A DNA stretch of 64,000 nt from Solen grandis (taxonomy: Eukaryota; Mollusca; Bivalvia; Adapedonta; Solenidae). The notes under the pieces were generated by a model. The model was given only the letters and a program-made list of their open reading frames with translations, had not been told where the DNA came from and ran no database searches. The first letter of the stretch is position 1. Each line of letters starts with the position of its first letter. The stretch lies in contig CM037785.1 in NCBI GenBank assembly GCA_021229015.1, positions 42,512,304 through 42,576,303 on the forward strand, in the 5' to 3' direction. The translations under genes were made by a program, and so were the position numbers. Shown here piece after piece: positions 35,140 through 47,537 of the stretch.

Positions 35140-36071
35140 GCATGCATATCCGGCTAACTATTATTTTCAACTTTCATTCTGAAATCCACAATGATCTCCA
35201 AGTAGACTTGTTATATACAAGCGTAAATGGATTTTAAAAAGAAAATTATGCTAATGTTGATAAGGCTATAGAAAAAAAAATAGGATTCTGTTGATGAAAC
35301 GCAAATCGGTCACAATTTTCTCTATCACTTGTAAACATCTCGTTTTGGACTTAATTTACATAATATCATCGTAATCCTTACATGTGAATTAATTAGGTTG
35401 TTCATGAGTTGTACTATCAGCAATTTTATGAGGGTCCTTGTTTTTCTAGACATCTGACGTTCAAATAGACTCGAGTACAAATCATTTTTGCAATGAATGA
35501 ATGACAATATTAAAATCACGATCACTTTAATGATGTGAATGACAATGAACGGGAAATTTACATAAAGAATGTGCTTTGGATGGCAATTTTGTATAATAAG
35601 TAGTTGGTAAAAAGGTGCGCGAGTCTATGAAAATGCATGTAAACTCAAATGAATCAATAAACCTACAGGCAGTCCCTATTTGCCATTCAGTAAAGAAACC
35701 ATGCATGTTAGGTTAATTAATTCGGAAACAGCTATCAAGTGATTAAGAAAACTGATCACCGTCTTTAAAAACAATTTGTGGTCCCATTATTCAAATATAA
35801 CGCCTCATTATTTGTGATATTTTTTATCTTTACCTTGATATATTGTAAATGGTTTCAGGTTGTATTTTTAAGAGTAAATGTGTGTATAATGGTGGATGCC
35901 GCGTATTTTGTACATATTTCAACTTCGTTCGTGACATTTTTGAGTAGCTAAATGGACAAACAAGAATTACAAACAGAACTCAGAATAAACGAATCTTGCC
36001 ATTTTGTCCCTTAAATACAGAGTCGACTATCCCTGGACTCAAGTTCCCGATATTAAGATTAGCATTTAAGA

Positions 36072-36314
36072 GGGGCCTCCGTGGCCGAGAGATAAAGTCG
36101 CTGACGTTAACACTCACTCACCCCCTCACCGCGTGGGTTCAAATCCCGGCAGGGTCATTCAGATTTTCATGTGAGGAAGCCTTCCAGCTGGCGTGCGGTA
36201 GGTCGGTAGTTCTACCCGGATGCCTCCCTGCATTCGGGGTCTTCCTCCACCTGTAATTAGCTGGACGTCGCTATATGACTGAAATACTGTCGAAGCGACG
36301 GTAAACTCAAAGTC
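36072..36314 (+). mobile_element. Full-length SINE, family 1, 12-bp TSD
   Basis: A box gtggccgagagataaag, B box gtgggttcaaatcc, then the central domain and tail. Flanks are TAGCATTTAAGA (36060-36071) and TAGCATTTGAGA (36315-36326), one mismatch. Confidence 0.85.
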
Positions 36315-37020
36315 TAGCATTTGAGAACGACGTTCATGTTCAAGCTCAAATTAGTTAATTTTTTATACAGATTTGAGTTTGATACTTGAGTCTTAGCCTG
36401 AAATAGGTTTAATATAGCATCAGACGTTCTAATACGCAAACATGCGAACTTACTCCTTTTTCCCTCTTTCTTGAAAAGGACTTCCTTCTTTCCTTTAATT
36501 TCCCTTGTTCCCACTCTCTTTATTTGGTGCACCGTTGTAGAGATGTATCGACGTAGATGTAGAAACCTGAATGGCAAAACGTGACGAAACAGAACTGAGA
36601 AAAGAAAAATGAATTTACTTGGACATTTTAGGCTGTTTATGGACGCTCGCTAATTGGAGGTGGTGCATTAAACCATAAGTACATTCCCGAGATAGATTTT
36701 TATCCATGTTTATTAAATAATTTTTTGGAGGTTTTTGTCAGTAATTCTGAAAAAGAAGATAGTTAATTCAGCATCTGAACACCAAATCCAAAATTAATCT
36801 AAGATCATTTTTGTTTCACAATGAGACTTTTAAAACCTATATGTTGAATACATACGTGTACAATATGCATATTTATTGATTACTAAGCTCTATCTATTAC
36901 CGAATTCACCAGGTGCAGTCTGAATACGTGTGCATCAGCAGAGATTTATGATCTCTGAAAAGTGTCCAAACCTTAATATATATCGTGTATGGGTGAAGTT
37001 AACATTCTTACACAGATAAG

Positions 37021-37267
37021 TCTTGACTATCTGAGTTTACCGTCGCTTCGACAGTATTTCAGTCATAGCGACGTCCAGCTTATTACAGGTGGAGGAGGAC
37101 CCCGAATGCCCGGGGGCATCCGGGTAGAACCACCGACCTACCGCAAGCCAGCTGGAAGGCTTCCTCACATGAAAATCCGAATGACCCTGTCGGGATTCGA
37201 ACCCACGCGGTGAGGGGGTGAGTAAGTGTTAACGTCAGCGACTTTACCCTCTCGGCCACGGAGGCCT
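37021..37267 (-). mobile_element. Full-length SINE, family 1
   Basis: Tail gactatctgagtttaccgtcg, central domain accgcaagccagctggaaggc, B box gggattcgaaccc, A-box region cggccacggaggcc. No target duplication was recognised. Confidence 0.8.
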
Positions 37268-37269
37268 CA

Positions 37270-40250
37270 CTATATTTAATAAGAAGGTAGGCAACTTTTT
37301 CCATTGAAATCGTACATTATGTCGTTCCAGTTGCCGTAATTCCTTTGATTATGGATAGATTTTCATAAAATTAGTCATACTTATGTTGAAGGGATAAATT
37401 AAGACATACAGGGACCAAAAACACACCCTTGACTGAGGAATCGCCCTAAAAATGTTTGCGAATTCAAAAACACGTTTGGTCGAAAGAGATCTGACCAACA
37501 GAATTTCGCAATTTCTCCCGTGTAAAACTATAGAAAAACTAAAGCCACAATATCAGTGTTGATTGTATGGACAGATACTGATAAAAGAAACAAATATCCC
37601 TAAAGTGAACACTTGTGCTGACTTGAAATTCATTATTTTGAGAAGATTTTGTGACTAAATCGAAAACAAAACTACATCAGCAATGTCAACGAGACGCTCG
37701 ATAGAAACTGTAGAGAATCCGCAGTTTAAACGTAGCTGATCATCGGTAAAGGTTGAGTCGTATAATTTTTAAAAAGGCATAAAAGGCTGCATAAGATAAA
37801 AAAAAAATGAAATAACAAGTATTTGTTTTCGCTTTATTTGTTTATTTTATCAGTCTATGTTCATACAATTCAATACTGATATTGTTGCTTTAGTTTTTAG
37901 AAGCAAACGCTTCTAAAGTCAGACAGTGGCTTTTTTACTTACAATCACATTACCGCCACTTATTCATACATTCGCGTTGAAAAATAGTACCACTGGTTGT
38001 AGAAGTCAATATTGCAATTTTGATAAAAGTAAGATATATTGCAAGATTTTGAAAGCATTTGGGTATAATCACAATTTCTGTGAAAATAAAACTGTTAAAT
38101 AAGCGAGTTTATAATTCAGTGTTCATCCGCAGTTTCATTCATTAAACTACCTATAAATAACTTTATTTGCACCACAATTTTGCGGCTGCGAAATTAGCCC
38201 AATTGGTAAGAGCGTCGATTGGAATTTTGTTCTTTTTTTGTAATACTTATTTTTTATATTCTTGGGTTATATATTTATGATTTTTAATTCTTGTTTTTAT
38301 ACTTCCATTATTTTAAATCATTTATAGGAGGTCGATTTTTCTAATATGAGGGTCCTTCGCAAATAAGGTCAAAACAGTAGAAATGAAAGGGGAACAGTAT
38401 GTTTAATGTAAGCCGTCAATTGAAACATTTTGTTTTTAATCTTTTCTTGTTAGAGTCTCAAATGACTGTAGTGTCTCTAGTCACATCTGTATGTCACAAC
38501 TCAGACAATACTTTAGGGATTGAGTTTATACTTTAAACAATGGTCAAAGTTTACTTACCAGAAAAATAACTCTACCCTGATTCATCTCTATTACTACTTG
38601 TATGGTGAAATTATGTTTTTCTAAAATATTTTAAAAACTATTGAAGGAATGGATATCGTTCTTTACATATGGGAAGGATGTGAAGTGACAATGAGCAATA
38701 ACTTTATCCTGCCCGTTTTCTTGCTTTTCTTTTAAAATTATTTCTGTCTGCAGCAAATTCATGAAGTTTTAAAAGTATTGAGAGGATCAATACTAAGAAC
38801 TAAGAACCACTATTCCTTATCCAATTTTGTTTAAATTGACAGAGAACAATAAATAAAATAATCTATCTTACCTGTTTTATAGATTTAACTTCCTTGATTT
38901 TTACATGCATACCACAAAAAAAATAAAACGATTGACTTTATAATTCACACATTTTACTTTGGCTTCTGACAGTGCTCTCAATGCTTTGATTCTTTAGTTT
39001 AACATGGGAGAGATTGGCGAGATTCCGTCGGTCAGATCTCTTCCGACCAAACGCGTTTTCGACTTCGCGATTCCTTTGGCAAGGGGATGTTTTTTTTTGT
39101 TCTTGGTTGTCTTGATTTAATCCCTTCTACCCTAAAGACCAATTTTATGAAAATCCACCAATTTTCAAAGGAGTTACGGCAATTGAAACGACATGATGTA
39201 CGTTTTCAGTGGAAGAAGTTACCTACCTTCTTATTATATGTAAGGTCATTGATTTTTATTTTTATTTATTTATTTTTTGTTTTGTTTAATGAGCAGCAAC
39301 GAACCGGGTACCTTTGAAGCCACCAATATATTTTTTTCTTCAGTTTAAATGTCTACCTTCTTTCAGAAAAAAAAATATTATGTTTTTGGTATCAAGCAAC
39401 TCAGTAAAATATCAATCTCTTTCAAAGTCTAAATATACATGGTATTGGTCATACAATACTCTAACAATTTTATTGTCCAAACAATATATTTTATAAACAG
39501 ATAACCACGTACAAAAATGTAAGATTTCCTCTTATCCGTTCAAAGTTTGAGTATTTAAATAAATGAAACAAACGTGTTTTACAGTATATATTTTATTTAT
39601 GAGAGAGAGAGGGAGAGATTAAATGGCATTAGATCTTTTGATGATTTCCTGATGAAGACTGAAATATATACACGCAATAACTGTTCTGTAGGAAACGCAC
39701 CATCGTATTTAACCGAGCTTTTGTCTCTTCAAGTGTCAGGGCGAACCTCAAGATCATCTGAATCCTCTGATGGTTGTTATTTTGTTCCTTTTAATAAGAA
39801 CAAAACTTTCCCTGACAGACGTTTTAGTACGACTTATCCAAAAATTGTGAAATGAATTACCTCATAGTCTGAGACAATGTGAATCTGTAGAAATTTTCAA
39901 AATACAACTGAAATCATTTTACTTCATGGATTATTTTTCACTGTTATAAGTGATGCTAACGGATGCTGACTGTTCTTTATTTATGTGTGTATATCTCATC
40001 AGTTTTTATCATTTTCATTGTACAACGCCATCGAATATGTATTTTATATGTAGAAATAGACGTTTAATCAAATTTGCAAGTTTCAGGTTTCAAATAACGT
40101 CATAATTATTCTACTTATAGTAATAGTCTTATGTCTCTAATAATACTAACATACATATTAATAATCTTAATGTCTCTAATAATACGAACACACATATTAA
40201 TAATCTTAAGAATGTTTCATAATGTTCCTTCACGTTACATGATGCAGTTG
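37270..40250. other. Spacer, AT-rich, no gene seen
   Basis: At 38185-38215 a lone tRNA A-box-like string (ttagcccaattggtaagagcg) is probably a SINE scrap. Short ORFs (39574-39855 and others) have no supporting features. Confidence 0.4.
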
Positions 40251-40255
40251 TTGAC

Positions 40256-40477
40256 TCTTTAAGATAAACAATTTCAAAGAATCTCCGTCAAAACAGATTC
40301 GGGTTCCTTTAGCTTTTGGACCTGTAACTTATCGCCATTCTTATGATGACTTGCATTGACTCTGCTTTTATTCGATCTGCAGTGATTTCCAGATATATAC
40401 TGATCTATTAGTCCACCATTTTGAACCAAATGAAGTACTAGTAGTGGGTGCAAAACGATAAGTATATCATATAGTCA
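40256..40477 (-). pseudogene. C1q gene 3' fragment
   Basis: It is homologous to the 3' half of the neighbouring pseudogene, sharing caatttcaaagaatctccgtcaaaacag, agcttttggacc-taacttatcgccattctt, and gatctattagtccaccatt. It keeps no open frame and no N-terminal part. This shows a tandem run of at least three C1q copies in this arm. Confidence 0.75.
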
Positions 40478-40609
40478 TATCAAAATCATTGTTTATTGGA
40501 ATGTCATTAATATTCTTAAACTATGAATAACCTTAGCATTTGTAAAGGTTTGAATCCGTAGAATGTTATTTTGTTAGGTTAAGAGAAACAGTTGCAAAAT
40601 GCTTGCTAT

Positions 40610-41199
40610 TTACTCATTTATATAAACGATTTCAAAGGAATTCCAGGCGCGCTACTCCGTCAAAACAGCGGCTTCTCCCTCTAGCTTTTGGACCCATAAT
40701 TTATCGCCATTCTTCAGACGAATTGTGTTGACCTTGCTATTACACGATCTGTATTTCTGATTTCCAGTTAAAACTGATCAATTAATCCACCATTGTGTAC
40801 TAATTGATGTACTAGCCATTAGCCATAATTGGTGCAAACTGATAAAGATACCATATAGTGTCCGGATGTCGGAGCTACGAATTCCCCAATCTCGACATTG
40901 TACGCATCCCCGTCATTCTGTACCGGAAGATTATATTTTATTCTCTGTCCATCACTGACACTTATATCTGCCGATATTCTCATATGCACTCTCAGCGATG
41001 TTACATTTCCTTTGGAGGCTTCAAGTGTGACAACCTTTTGTTTAAGGTTCTCGTTGTCTAGTTCAAATCTGATGAGACGTTCCAGAATATTGGATTCGCA
41101 ACCAAACCGTGCACATCCATCACAACTCGTCGGTTCCTGCGTCAGTACCAATCCGGAGTACACCGTAACGAGCAAAATAACCAGTTTTACACTTGTCAC
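40610..41199 (-). pseudogene. C1q-domain pseudogene, premature stop in domain
   Basis: The frame is intact from MTSVKLVILLV through the signal peptide, CDGCARFGC motif, coiled coil and first half of the C1q domain (to VCTNYG, residue 126). It then meets TAA where the sister genes have a lysine codon before Trp (about 40819-40821). Later frame breaks (gatcagttttaactgg and others) follow, and the 3' end is shortened. A TATA-like TATAAAAA lies at 41261-41268 (minus). A 126-residue truncated secreted protein could still be made, but later decay argues against function. Confidence 0.85.
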
Positions 41200-41732
41200 C
41201 TTTGCGTCTGATTTCCGTTGGATGTTTCCGCGGTTATGTCAAATTAGGGAAGGTTGGCCCTTTTTATACCCAGTTGTTAAGGCTATTTGTTCAATCTCTT
41301 ATTTTGTCTTTATATTTGAAGGGGTATAAATTGACTGGGTTAATATTTCACGCGTCGAGCAACTTGTACTTTAGATATCCCTGAATACCTTTTGAAGTAT
41401 GAAGCATATATATAAGTTATAAGCGAAGTATGATGAAGCCTTTTTATGGAATATTGTAAATTATTTACACTTTGTCGAATGCCTAAATTTTGAGCCGATC
41501 GTCTTTTTACCAAAAACATTGCTTTCTATCTTCAGAACGAATTGCCGCTATATAGTGTAAATATCACTGTTCATTCCTAAATGCACAGGACACATATACG
41601 TATGATGTTTCTTCAATCTATCTATGCTAAAATTGAAACTATGCAATAATGTCATTCATATTCTGCTATCAATTAAATATGCTAAATATAAACCACAACA
41701 TCGTGATTCGCACAATTTTATTATCCTCACTA

Positions 41733-42351
41733 TTAGGGGAGCAACTGAAACCTATTTGCTGTTGCCTCTTTCAAATAAACTATTTCAAGAGAATTCCAGC
41801 CATAAATCTCCGTCAAAACAGAGGCTGTTCCCTTAAGCTTTTCGACCCACAACTTATCGCCCTTCTCCAGCTGAATAGTGATGACTTTGTTATTAGTGGA
41901 GTGATAAGGATGCCCAGTTATAACCTGATCTACCAGTCCGCCATTGTGCACCAACTGATGTTTAAGCCATTTATTATTGTTGATGCAGACTGTTACAGAT
42001 ACCATATAGAGTCCGGATGTCGGAGCCACGAATTCCCCAGTCTCCACATTGTACGCATGCAAGTCATTCTGAACCGGAAGATTATACCTTATTCTCTGTC
42101 CATCACTGACACTCATATCTGCCGATATTCTCATATGCACTCTCAATGATGTTAAATTTCCTTTAGAGGCTTCAAGTGCGACAACCTTTTGTTTAAGGTT
42201 CTCGTTGTCTAGTTCAAATCTGATGAGACGTTCCAGAATATTGGATTCGCAACCAAACCGTGTACATCCATCACAGGTCGTCGATTCCTTGCGTCAGTAC
42301 CGATCCGGAGTAAATCGTAACGAGCAAAATAACCAGTTTTACACTTGTCAT
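41733..42351 (-). pseudogene. C1q-domain gene with a single 1-bp frameshift
   Basis: The span is 619 nt, exactly one more than the 618 nt of the two intact copies. The extra base is in ccttgcgtcag (about 42289-42290), where intact copies have cctgcgtcag. It falls just after the signal peptide (MTSVKLVILLVTIYSGSVLTQ) and produces TGA at 42271-42273. Everything downstream, including the CDGC motif, coiled coil and C1q domain to the stop, is open in one frame. TATA (42430-42437, minus) and AATAAA (41717-41722, minus) are kept. This may be a very recent loss, an allele, or an assembly error. Confidence 0.8.
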
Positions 42352-42429
42352 CTTTGTCTCTGATTTCCGTTGAAATATTTCACTTTTATGTCCACCGAGA
42401 AAGAAACACATAATAGAGAAGGTTCAACA

Positions 42430-42437
42430 TATTTATA
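42430..42437 (-). promoter_or_regulatory. TATA box of the right-arm C1q gene
   Basis: TATAAATA on the minus strand, in the same position and context (GTATACGAGTATAAATATG) as in the intact left-arm gene. Confidence 0.6.
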
Positions 42438-42771
42438 CTCGTATACCCGGTTGTTGAGATTGTTTGTTCAAATGCCTTTATTTTATCTTTAATATTTTAA
42501 AGGGTCTAAATTCACTGGGTTAAATTTTCATGCATCGAACAATTTGTATATCAAGATGCACAAACCAAGAAATCCTTTTTGAATATTTCTTTAAGTATTA
42601 AGCATGTGTATGTGTGCGTGAGGATAAACAAAATGAATTAATATCAAAAGTTATGAGATAAATCAGCCATGAAAGATCAAAGCCCTATAGAGGTTATAGG
42701 TTCACAACTATATTTGTTACCTGAGTCCACCTAGGTATATTCTATTAATATTTGCGTCAGATGTTATATTA

Positions 42772-43081
42772 TCCGTCCACGGTGGAAAATAGGGCGTCCG
42801 ACTCGTGAACTGGAGTTCATGAGTTCGATCCCCGGCCTCGACATTCCATAGTTGTTCGAATGGTGCATATGTATTGGTAGATCTCTGCTTAGCACTCTGC
42901 ATATATACAGAGTAGGTCGAGAACTTGTTTATCCGGTTCTAGGATACTGTGATTGGGTGTGGTATCATGCCATTAATCTACAGTTCTCGTGTGCTGCAGT
43001 TTTGGCTGCACCATAATGTGACTGTGTGTGGTAACTTGATACTGCATTGTGACAGCACTTTAACTGTCCCGAGTAAACATG
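42772..43081 (+). mobile_element. SINE, family 2, with tRNA-like head
   Basis: Mirror of 25817-26127: ccgtccacggtgga, gagttcgatccccggcctcg, body, and end taactgtcccgagtaaac. Confidence 0.7.
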
Positions 43082-43826
43082 ACCTGCACATTAGAGAGAG
43101 CTACTGTAAATAACATCATCTCCGGAATATATACTATAATCAAAGGCAACAAATACGTTATAAACAAGTAGCAGGAGGTATAATTTCTGATAAAGAATAT
43201 GAATCTCTTTTATATCGAGCATGTACATGCATATTTTCTTCAAGGTATAACATATTTATTTCAAGTAACTGTTGGATTATTTCTACTCATATCTGAAGTG
43301 TATTTATTTCTCCACAGACCTTCTTTTTTCATAGGCATTCATCAAAATTCGTTAAAAATATACCAAAGTCAATTCCGAGAGTACGTATATTCATGGATTC
43401 CAGTTATTAAAAACGTGAAATCTGCTGAGAGAAATTAATGGAAATGCATGGAAGTCGTGGAATTAGTAAAATCATCCACGAAATCCACGAACATTAGTCA
43501 TCCGCAAATATTAATGAGTTTCCCAAGTGCCCGGTGAAATTAAAAAATAGGCCTTTAGAGCTGGAGGTCGTGGATGCGATCTGCAACCGCGATATTACAC
43601 AAAGTCGTTTAAATAGTTTTTGTAGCTCCTTGCTTGGAACTTAGTATATATACGTGATTGTTCTATTCGAGGACTGGTTGAAGGTATAAGATACTGATTT
43701 TTCCTTCATACATGGGCATGTAACTTTCTTCTCGGTATAAGATACTGATTTCAGTGACACTATCTGTCGTTAACGTTAAATGTATCGAATCTGTACTCAA
43801 GTCAATTTCACGGGTACGCATATTTC

Positions 43827-43940
43827 CAGCTGGCTTGCAATAGGTCGGTGGTCTTCCTCCACCTGTAATTAGCTGGACGTCGCTATATGACTGAAATACT
43901 GTCGAAGCGACGGTAAACTCAAATAGTCAAGTCAGGAACA
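43827..43940 (+). mobile_element. SINE 3' fragment, family 1
   Basis: Mirror of 25195-25308: ccagctggcttgcaataggtcggtgg, then cgtcgctatatgactgaaatactgtcg and the tail. MITE-like pieces flank it at 43440-43530 and 43965-44050. Confidence 0.65.
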
Positions 43941-44329
43941 CTAGACATGAGGTCTATTAAAAGAAAATTATTCGTGTAATTGATAAAAACATCCACGAAA
44001 TCAACGAAATTAGACCCCGACAAAAATTAATGATTTAACTGTATTAACATTGCTTACATTTTCGATTCTTTAATTGGAAGTAGACTTATTGACATAAACG
44101 ACGCAAAGTTATTGGAAGAAAAAACAAGCCAATGAAAAGCTGATATTATAAAGGAAGTATTTGCTTGCTATTAACCATGCGGTCGCCCCAGACTACCATA
44201 TACGTCATAGAGAATACAACTTTTGGAAAGTGATTACATTAGGGAGTGTCCTTTAGACATTTGAGTTTATGTAAATAAAAAGGAAGACAAAGGACCATAA
44301 ATATTAATTTAATACAACGCGAACAATAT

Positions 44330-44480
44330 ACAGTTATATGTTGGACATTACGTTCAAACGATAATATTTCAGTCATTTGCATACTGAGTCCACTTGAGAC
44401 AGGTAAAGTGCTGCTACTGTACAATATGGCTCCGTAGACATATGCCATTAAATCACACCCAGTCAAATTAACCTGACACA
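44330..44480 (-). mobile_element. SINE fragment, family 2
   Basis: It shows atatttcagtcatttgcatactgag, agtgctgctactgtacaatatgg and cacccagtcaaattaacctgacac. It extends further than the left-arm copy; a gataga-acc B-box-like scrap follows at about 44550. Confidence 0.6.
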
Positions 44481-44616
44481 TTAAAATATTACTTTATTAA
44501 TGTATTAATTCAAGAAATCAGTTATCAGTATGTATGTCGCGGCCGGGGATAGAACCTGCCTGTTGAAGAGATGCTCGAATAATTCGATTATCGGTGATGG
44601 ATAACAACGTATATCT

Positions 44617-44692
44617 CGAGGGGTGAGAGCGAAACTAGGCTAAGTGCATATATTTATATAAGTACTAAGACTAGTTTCGCTCTCACCCCTCG
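44617..44692. mobile_element. Complete fold-back MITE, 22-bp perfect arms
   Basis: 44617-44638 (starting CGAGGGGTGAGAGCGAAAC) is the exact reverse complement of 44671-44692. The 32-base loop carries the ctaagtgcatatat word also found at 30539-30609. Its left-arm counterpart is half deleted. Confidence 0.85.
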
Positions 44693-45750
44693 ATCTGTAC
44701 AGGGGATATAATTCATTAAATAGTTACTCAGGAGTACATCATACCTATATGGTTTCAACTAATTTTAACTTAATCGAAATTTGCCGTTTTCCATATTACT
44801 GAGTTTCAAATCTCTATTTCTCTCTCTGTTCCGCCTCACCCCCTTCTCAGGTCCATATTTTATCCCTATGTTCCGTTATTATAACTTTTTTTTTTCTGAT
44901 TGTAAATATTTTATGCTTGAAATTCGTTTTACCTCTAATTCATTCCCTATACTGTGAGCGGATTTCGATAGGAAAGGTGCTTTAGATGAAGATTCATAAC
45001 TTGTGCCCAGTTCCCATTTACAATGTCTGTATAACTTACTGAAATGAATATGTTTAAACTGCTCTTAAACGTAGATTCTATATCTATTCATAACACAATG
45101 ATATGTAATTACTCATTCACTTTGAATGTTTGTATTGTATATAAGGTTGTTTGAAATGAATTAGGTGGCTAGTTATTGGAAGATCATTAAATCCAATCAT
45201 ATATCGGCTAGGAATAGGAAGTTCTTACCTAAATGGAATAAGAAATGGCAAAACTCCACATGACAATGTTTGTGGATAAGGACTATCGTAACTATTTAAA
45301 AGGTGACCACTCGGAACATTACAAGGTGATATGAAAATAACGTCGGATACAAGAAATTAAAATGTAACCCATAATGCACTCTGAATGGATTTAAAATTGG
45401 GTGTCAATGAAACAAATAAAAAGATAAGTGTCGTTGTCATAATATAGTCATACACAAAAATATAAACAGGCATATAGACAGACAGACGATATCATACGAA
45501 CATACAAACAGCCAGATAGGTACATGGAAAAGTAAACAGCATTTAAAGCAGCTCGTTTACAGATGATAATACCCAATAAAAATGTTTGGGTCAGCGGGAT
45601 TTTCAGGGTCGGTCGGGCGAGGGGGAAACAAACAATTTATTAAAAGTGGCCTTAGATATTTGATTTTGTATGCATGTCAAAATAAAGGTAATTATCCACA
45701 AAGGAAACCAGGACCAAACTATCAGTTTAATACAACACGCGCTATATAAT

Positions 45751-45900
45751 TGGGTGTTGTTGGATATTACGTCCCAACGATAGCATTTCAGTCATTTGCA
45801 GACTGTCTACTTGAGGCACAAATAGTTGTATCACTTCGTAAACATGTGACATGATACCACACCTAGCCAAATTATCCCGACACATTAAACCTACCGGCCC
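45751..45900 (-). mobile_element. SINE fragment, family 2
   Basis: tgggtgttgttggatattacgtccc, gatagcatttcagtcatttgcagac, and catgataccacacctagccaaattatcccgac follow the family order. Confidence 0.6.
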
Positions 45901-45997
45901 TTTATATTACTGAACTTCAAAAAAAAGTTATCAGTACGTATGTCTTGGACGGAGGTGGAATCTGTCAGCATTTGTAAGATATACATGTAATTTCATA

Positions 45998-46392
45998 GGG
46001 CTGAAACGAGTACCCGGTACACTTTGGTTGGGTAGAAAATTGCCGGTACCTGGGTACAAAATTATTACCCGTTATCCGATCTCAGCCTTCTCTATAATGA
46101 TACTTATGTACTTCTTTTCTTCATAAATGTTTACATATCGATAGCCAATTCGTCATGATGTGATTTAGCATAAATCTAGACCCTGTCAAGATATCACATT
46201 TCTATTTTCATGTGCGTTCAAGATAGACGTATTTGGGGTGTACGAAGTCCGTATCGTTAAGCGCTTATTGACTTTTTACATGTGGTAAATCACTTTTGAT
46301 TCAATGACTACATCTGTATGAGTAATCGAGGACCCGCGGGTATTAGTATGACGGGTACCCGGGTATGAAAAAAAATGGTCTCGCTTTAGCCC
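45998..46392. mobile_element. Possible 395-bp inverted-repeat element (hAT-like ends)
   Basis: The ends GGGCTGAAACGAG and, read inward from the right, GGGCTAAAGCGAG are inverted. Both ends are followed within about 35 bp by gtaccc/gggtac-rich sequence. No matching 8-bp target duplication was found, so the limits are approximate. Confidence 0.5.
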
Positions 46393-46399
46393 AAGTCAA

Positions 46400-47535
46400 G
46401 AGGATAGTAATTTATTCTGTATAGCATAAGAATATTTATCAAGGAATGTTTTAGATGCATTACTATCCACATTCATTGTTTCCTGTAATTCTCTCTCTCT
46501 CTCTCTCTCTCCCCCCACCTCAATACCTCTCTCACATCCTTATTTTGATATCATTTTTTAAATGATTAAATGTTTTGATGATTGAAATACGCTCAGCCCA
46601 AACGCTAGGGAAAAGGGTTTAAATAAACTTGTGTCCAATCCCTTGTATGTATGACTTACTAAAATGAATTTGTTTAAACTGCTCTTCTCGTTGAGTTCAC
46701 GTCTATTCATAATTAAACGGTGTGTTTTACGTATTTGGTATTGCATATAGATGTATATATTTAAAATGAGCCATGTGGCTATATATAGTATATAGAGAGT
46801 ATATATAGGAAAAAGGTTCCTTTTTAATTAAATTCAATAACCGAGGATCAAATTTTCAAAAGATGCCAAACTTCATTATAAGAGCGGTAGATTTCATTTA
46901 TTTGTTATGAACACCATTTTTCATGCATTAACACGGTGGCAACAAGCAAAATGAAATAAAAATGCAGGAGTATTTTTCTAATTATTATTGAGAGAGGAAG
47001 AATGAGAGAGTATGACTAAACTCTATTTGTTCAGTTTATGTGGTGAATATTGGATCAAAAAGAAAAATACAATATATATGTGAATAATGAAATAATAATA
47101 GTTAGTACAAAACTGTTATAAATTTGAATCTAAAAACAATATCCTATCTACATGTTGTTCTGTCTCTTCTTTTATTGCATATCTTCGTCGACGAACAAAT
47201 GTATATCTAGAGTTTTCGTAAGTTTACCACTTATTTAGCATAACTGTAAAACACAAGCTAAAACGATTAAAATTCTTAAGATATATTATAATCAATAATC
47301 TTTGCGACATTAGTTTCTAAGTGTTTTATTCAATAAGTTTGCATTCAATTTGAAATTGTTATTATTCGCCAGCCTAACGAAAAAGGAATACAAAGATTTC
47401 ACAATACATATGGCCAATTTTGATTTGTCGAGTATGACTGAATATTACAGTCCTGAGTATAATATTCCAATTCTTAATGTCATTCTCAACATTTTAATCC
47501 ATGACTTGTCTCAGTCTCAGTATTTCAAACGAGTA
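46400..47535. other. Intergenic; (CT)n at 46491-46511
   Basis: No supported gene between the inverted duplication and the third C1q copy. Confidence 0.4.
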
Positions 47536-47537
47536 TA

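Larger units (their letters stand above)
40610..45570. repeat. Right arm of the inverted duplication
   Basis: Reverse complement of about 23385-28240, with the same gene order. Unlike the left arm it lacks the 402-bp insertion (empty site at 45249-45255) and keeps a complete fold-back MITE at 44617-44692. Confidence 0.85.
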
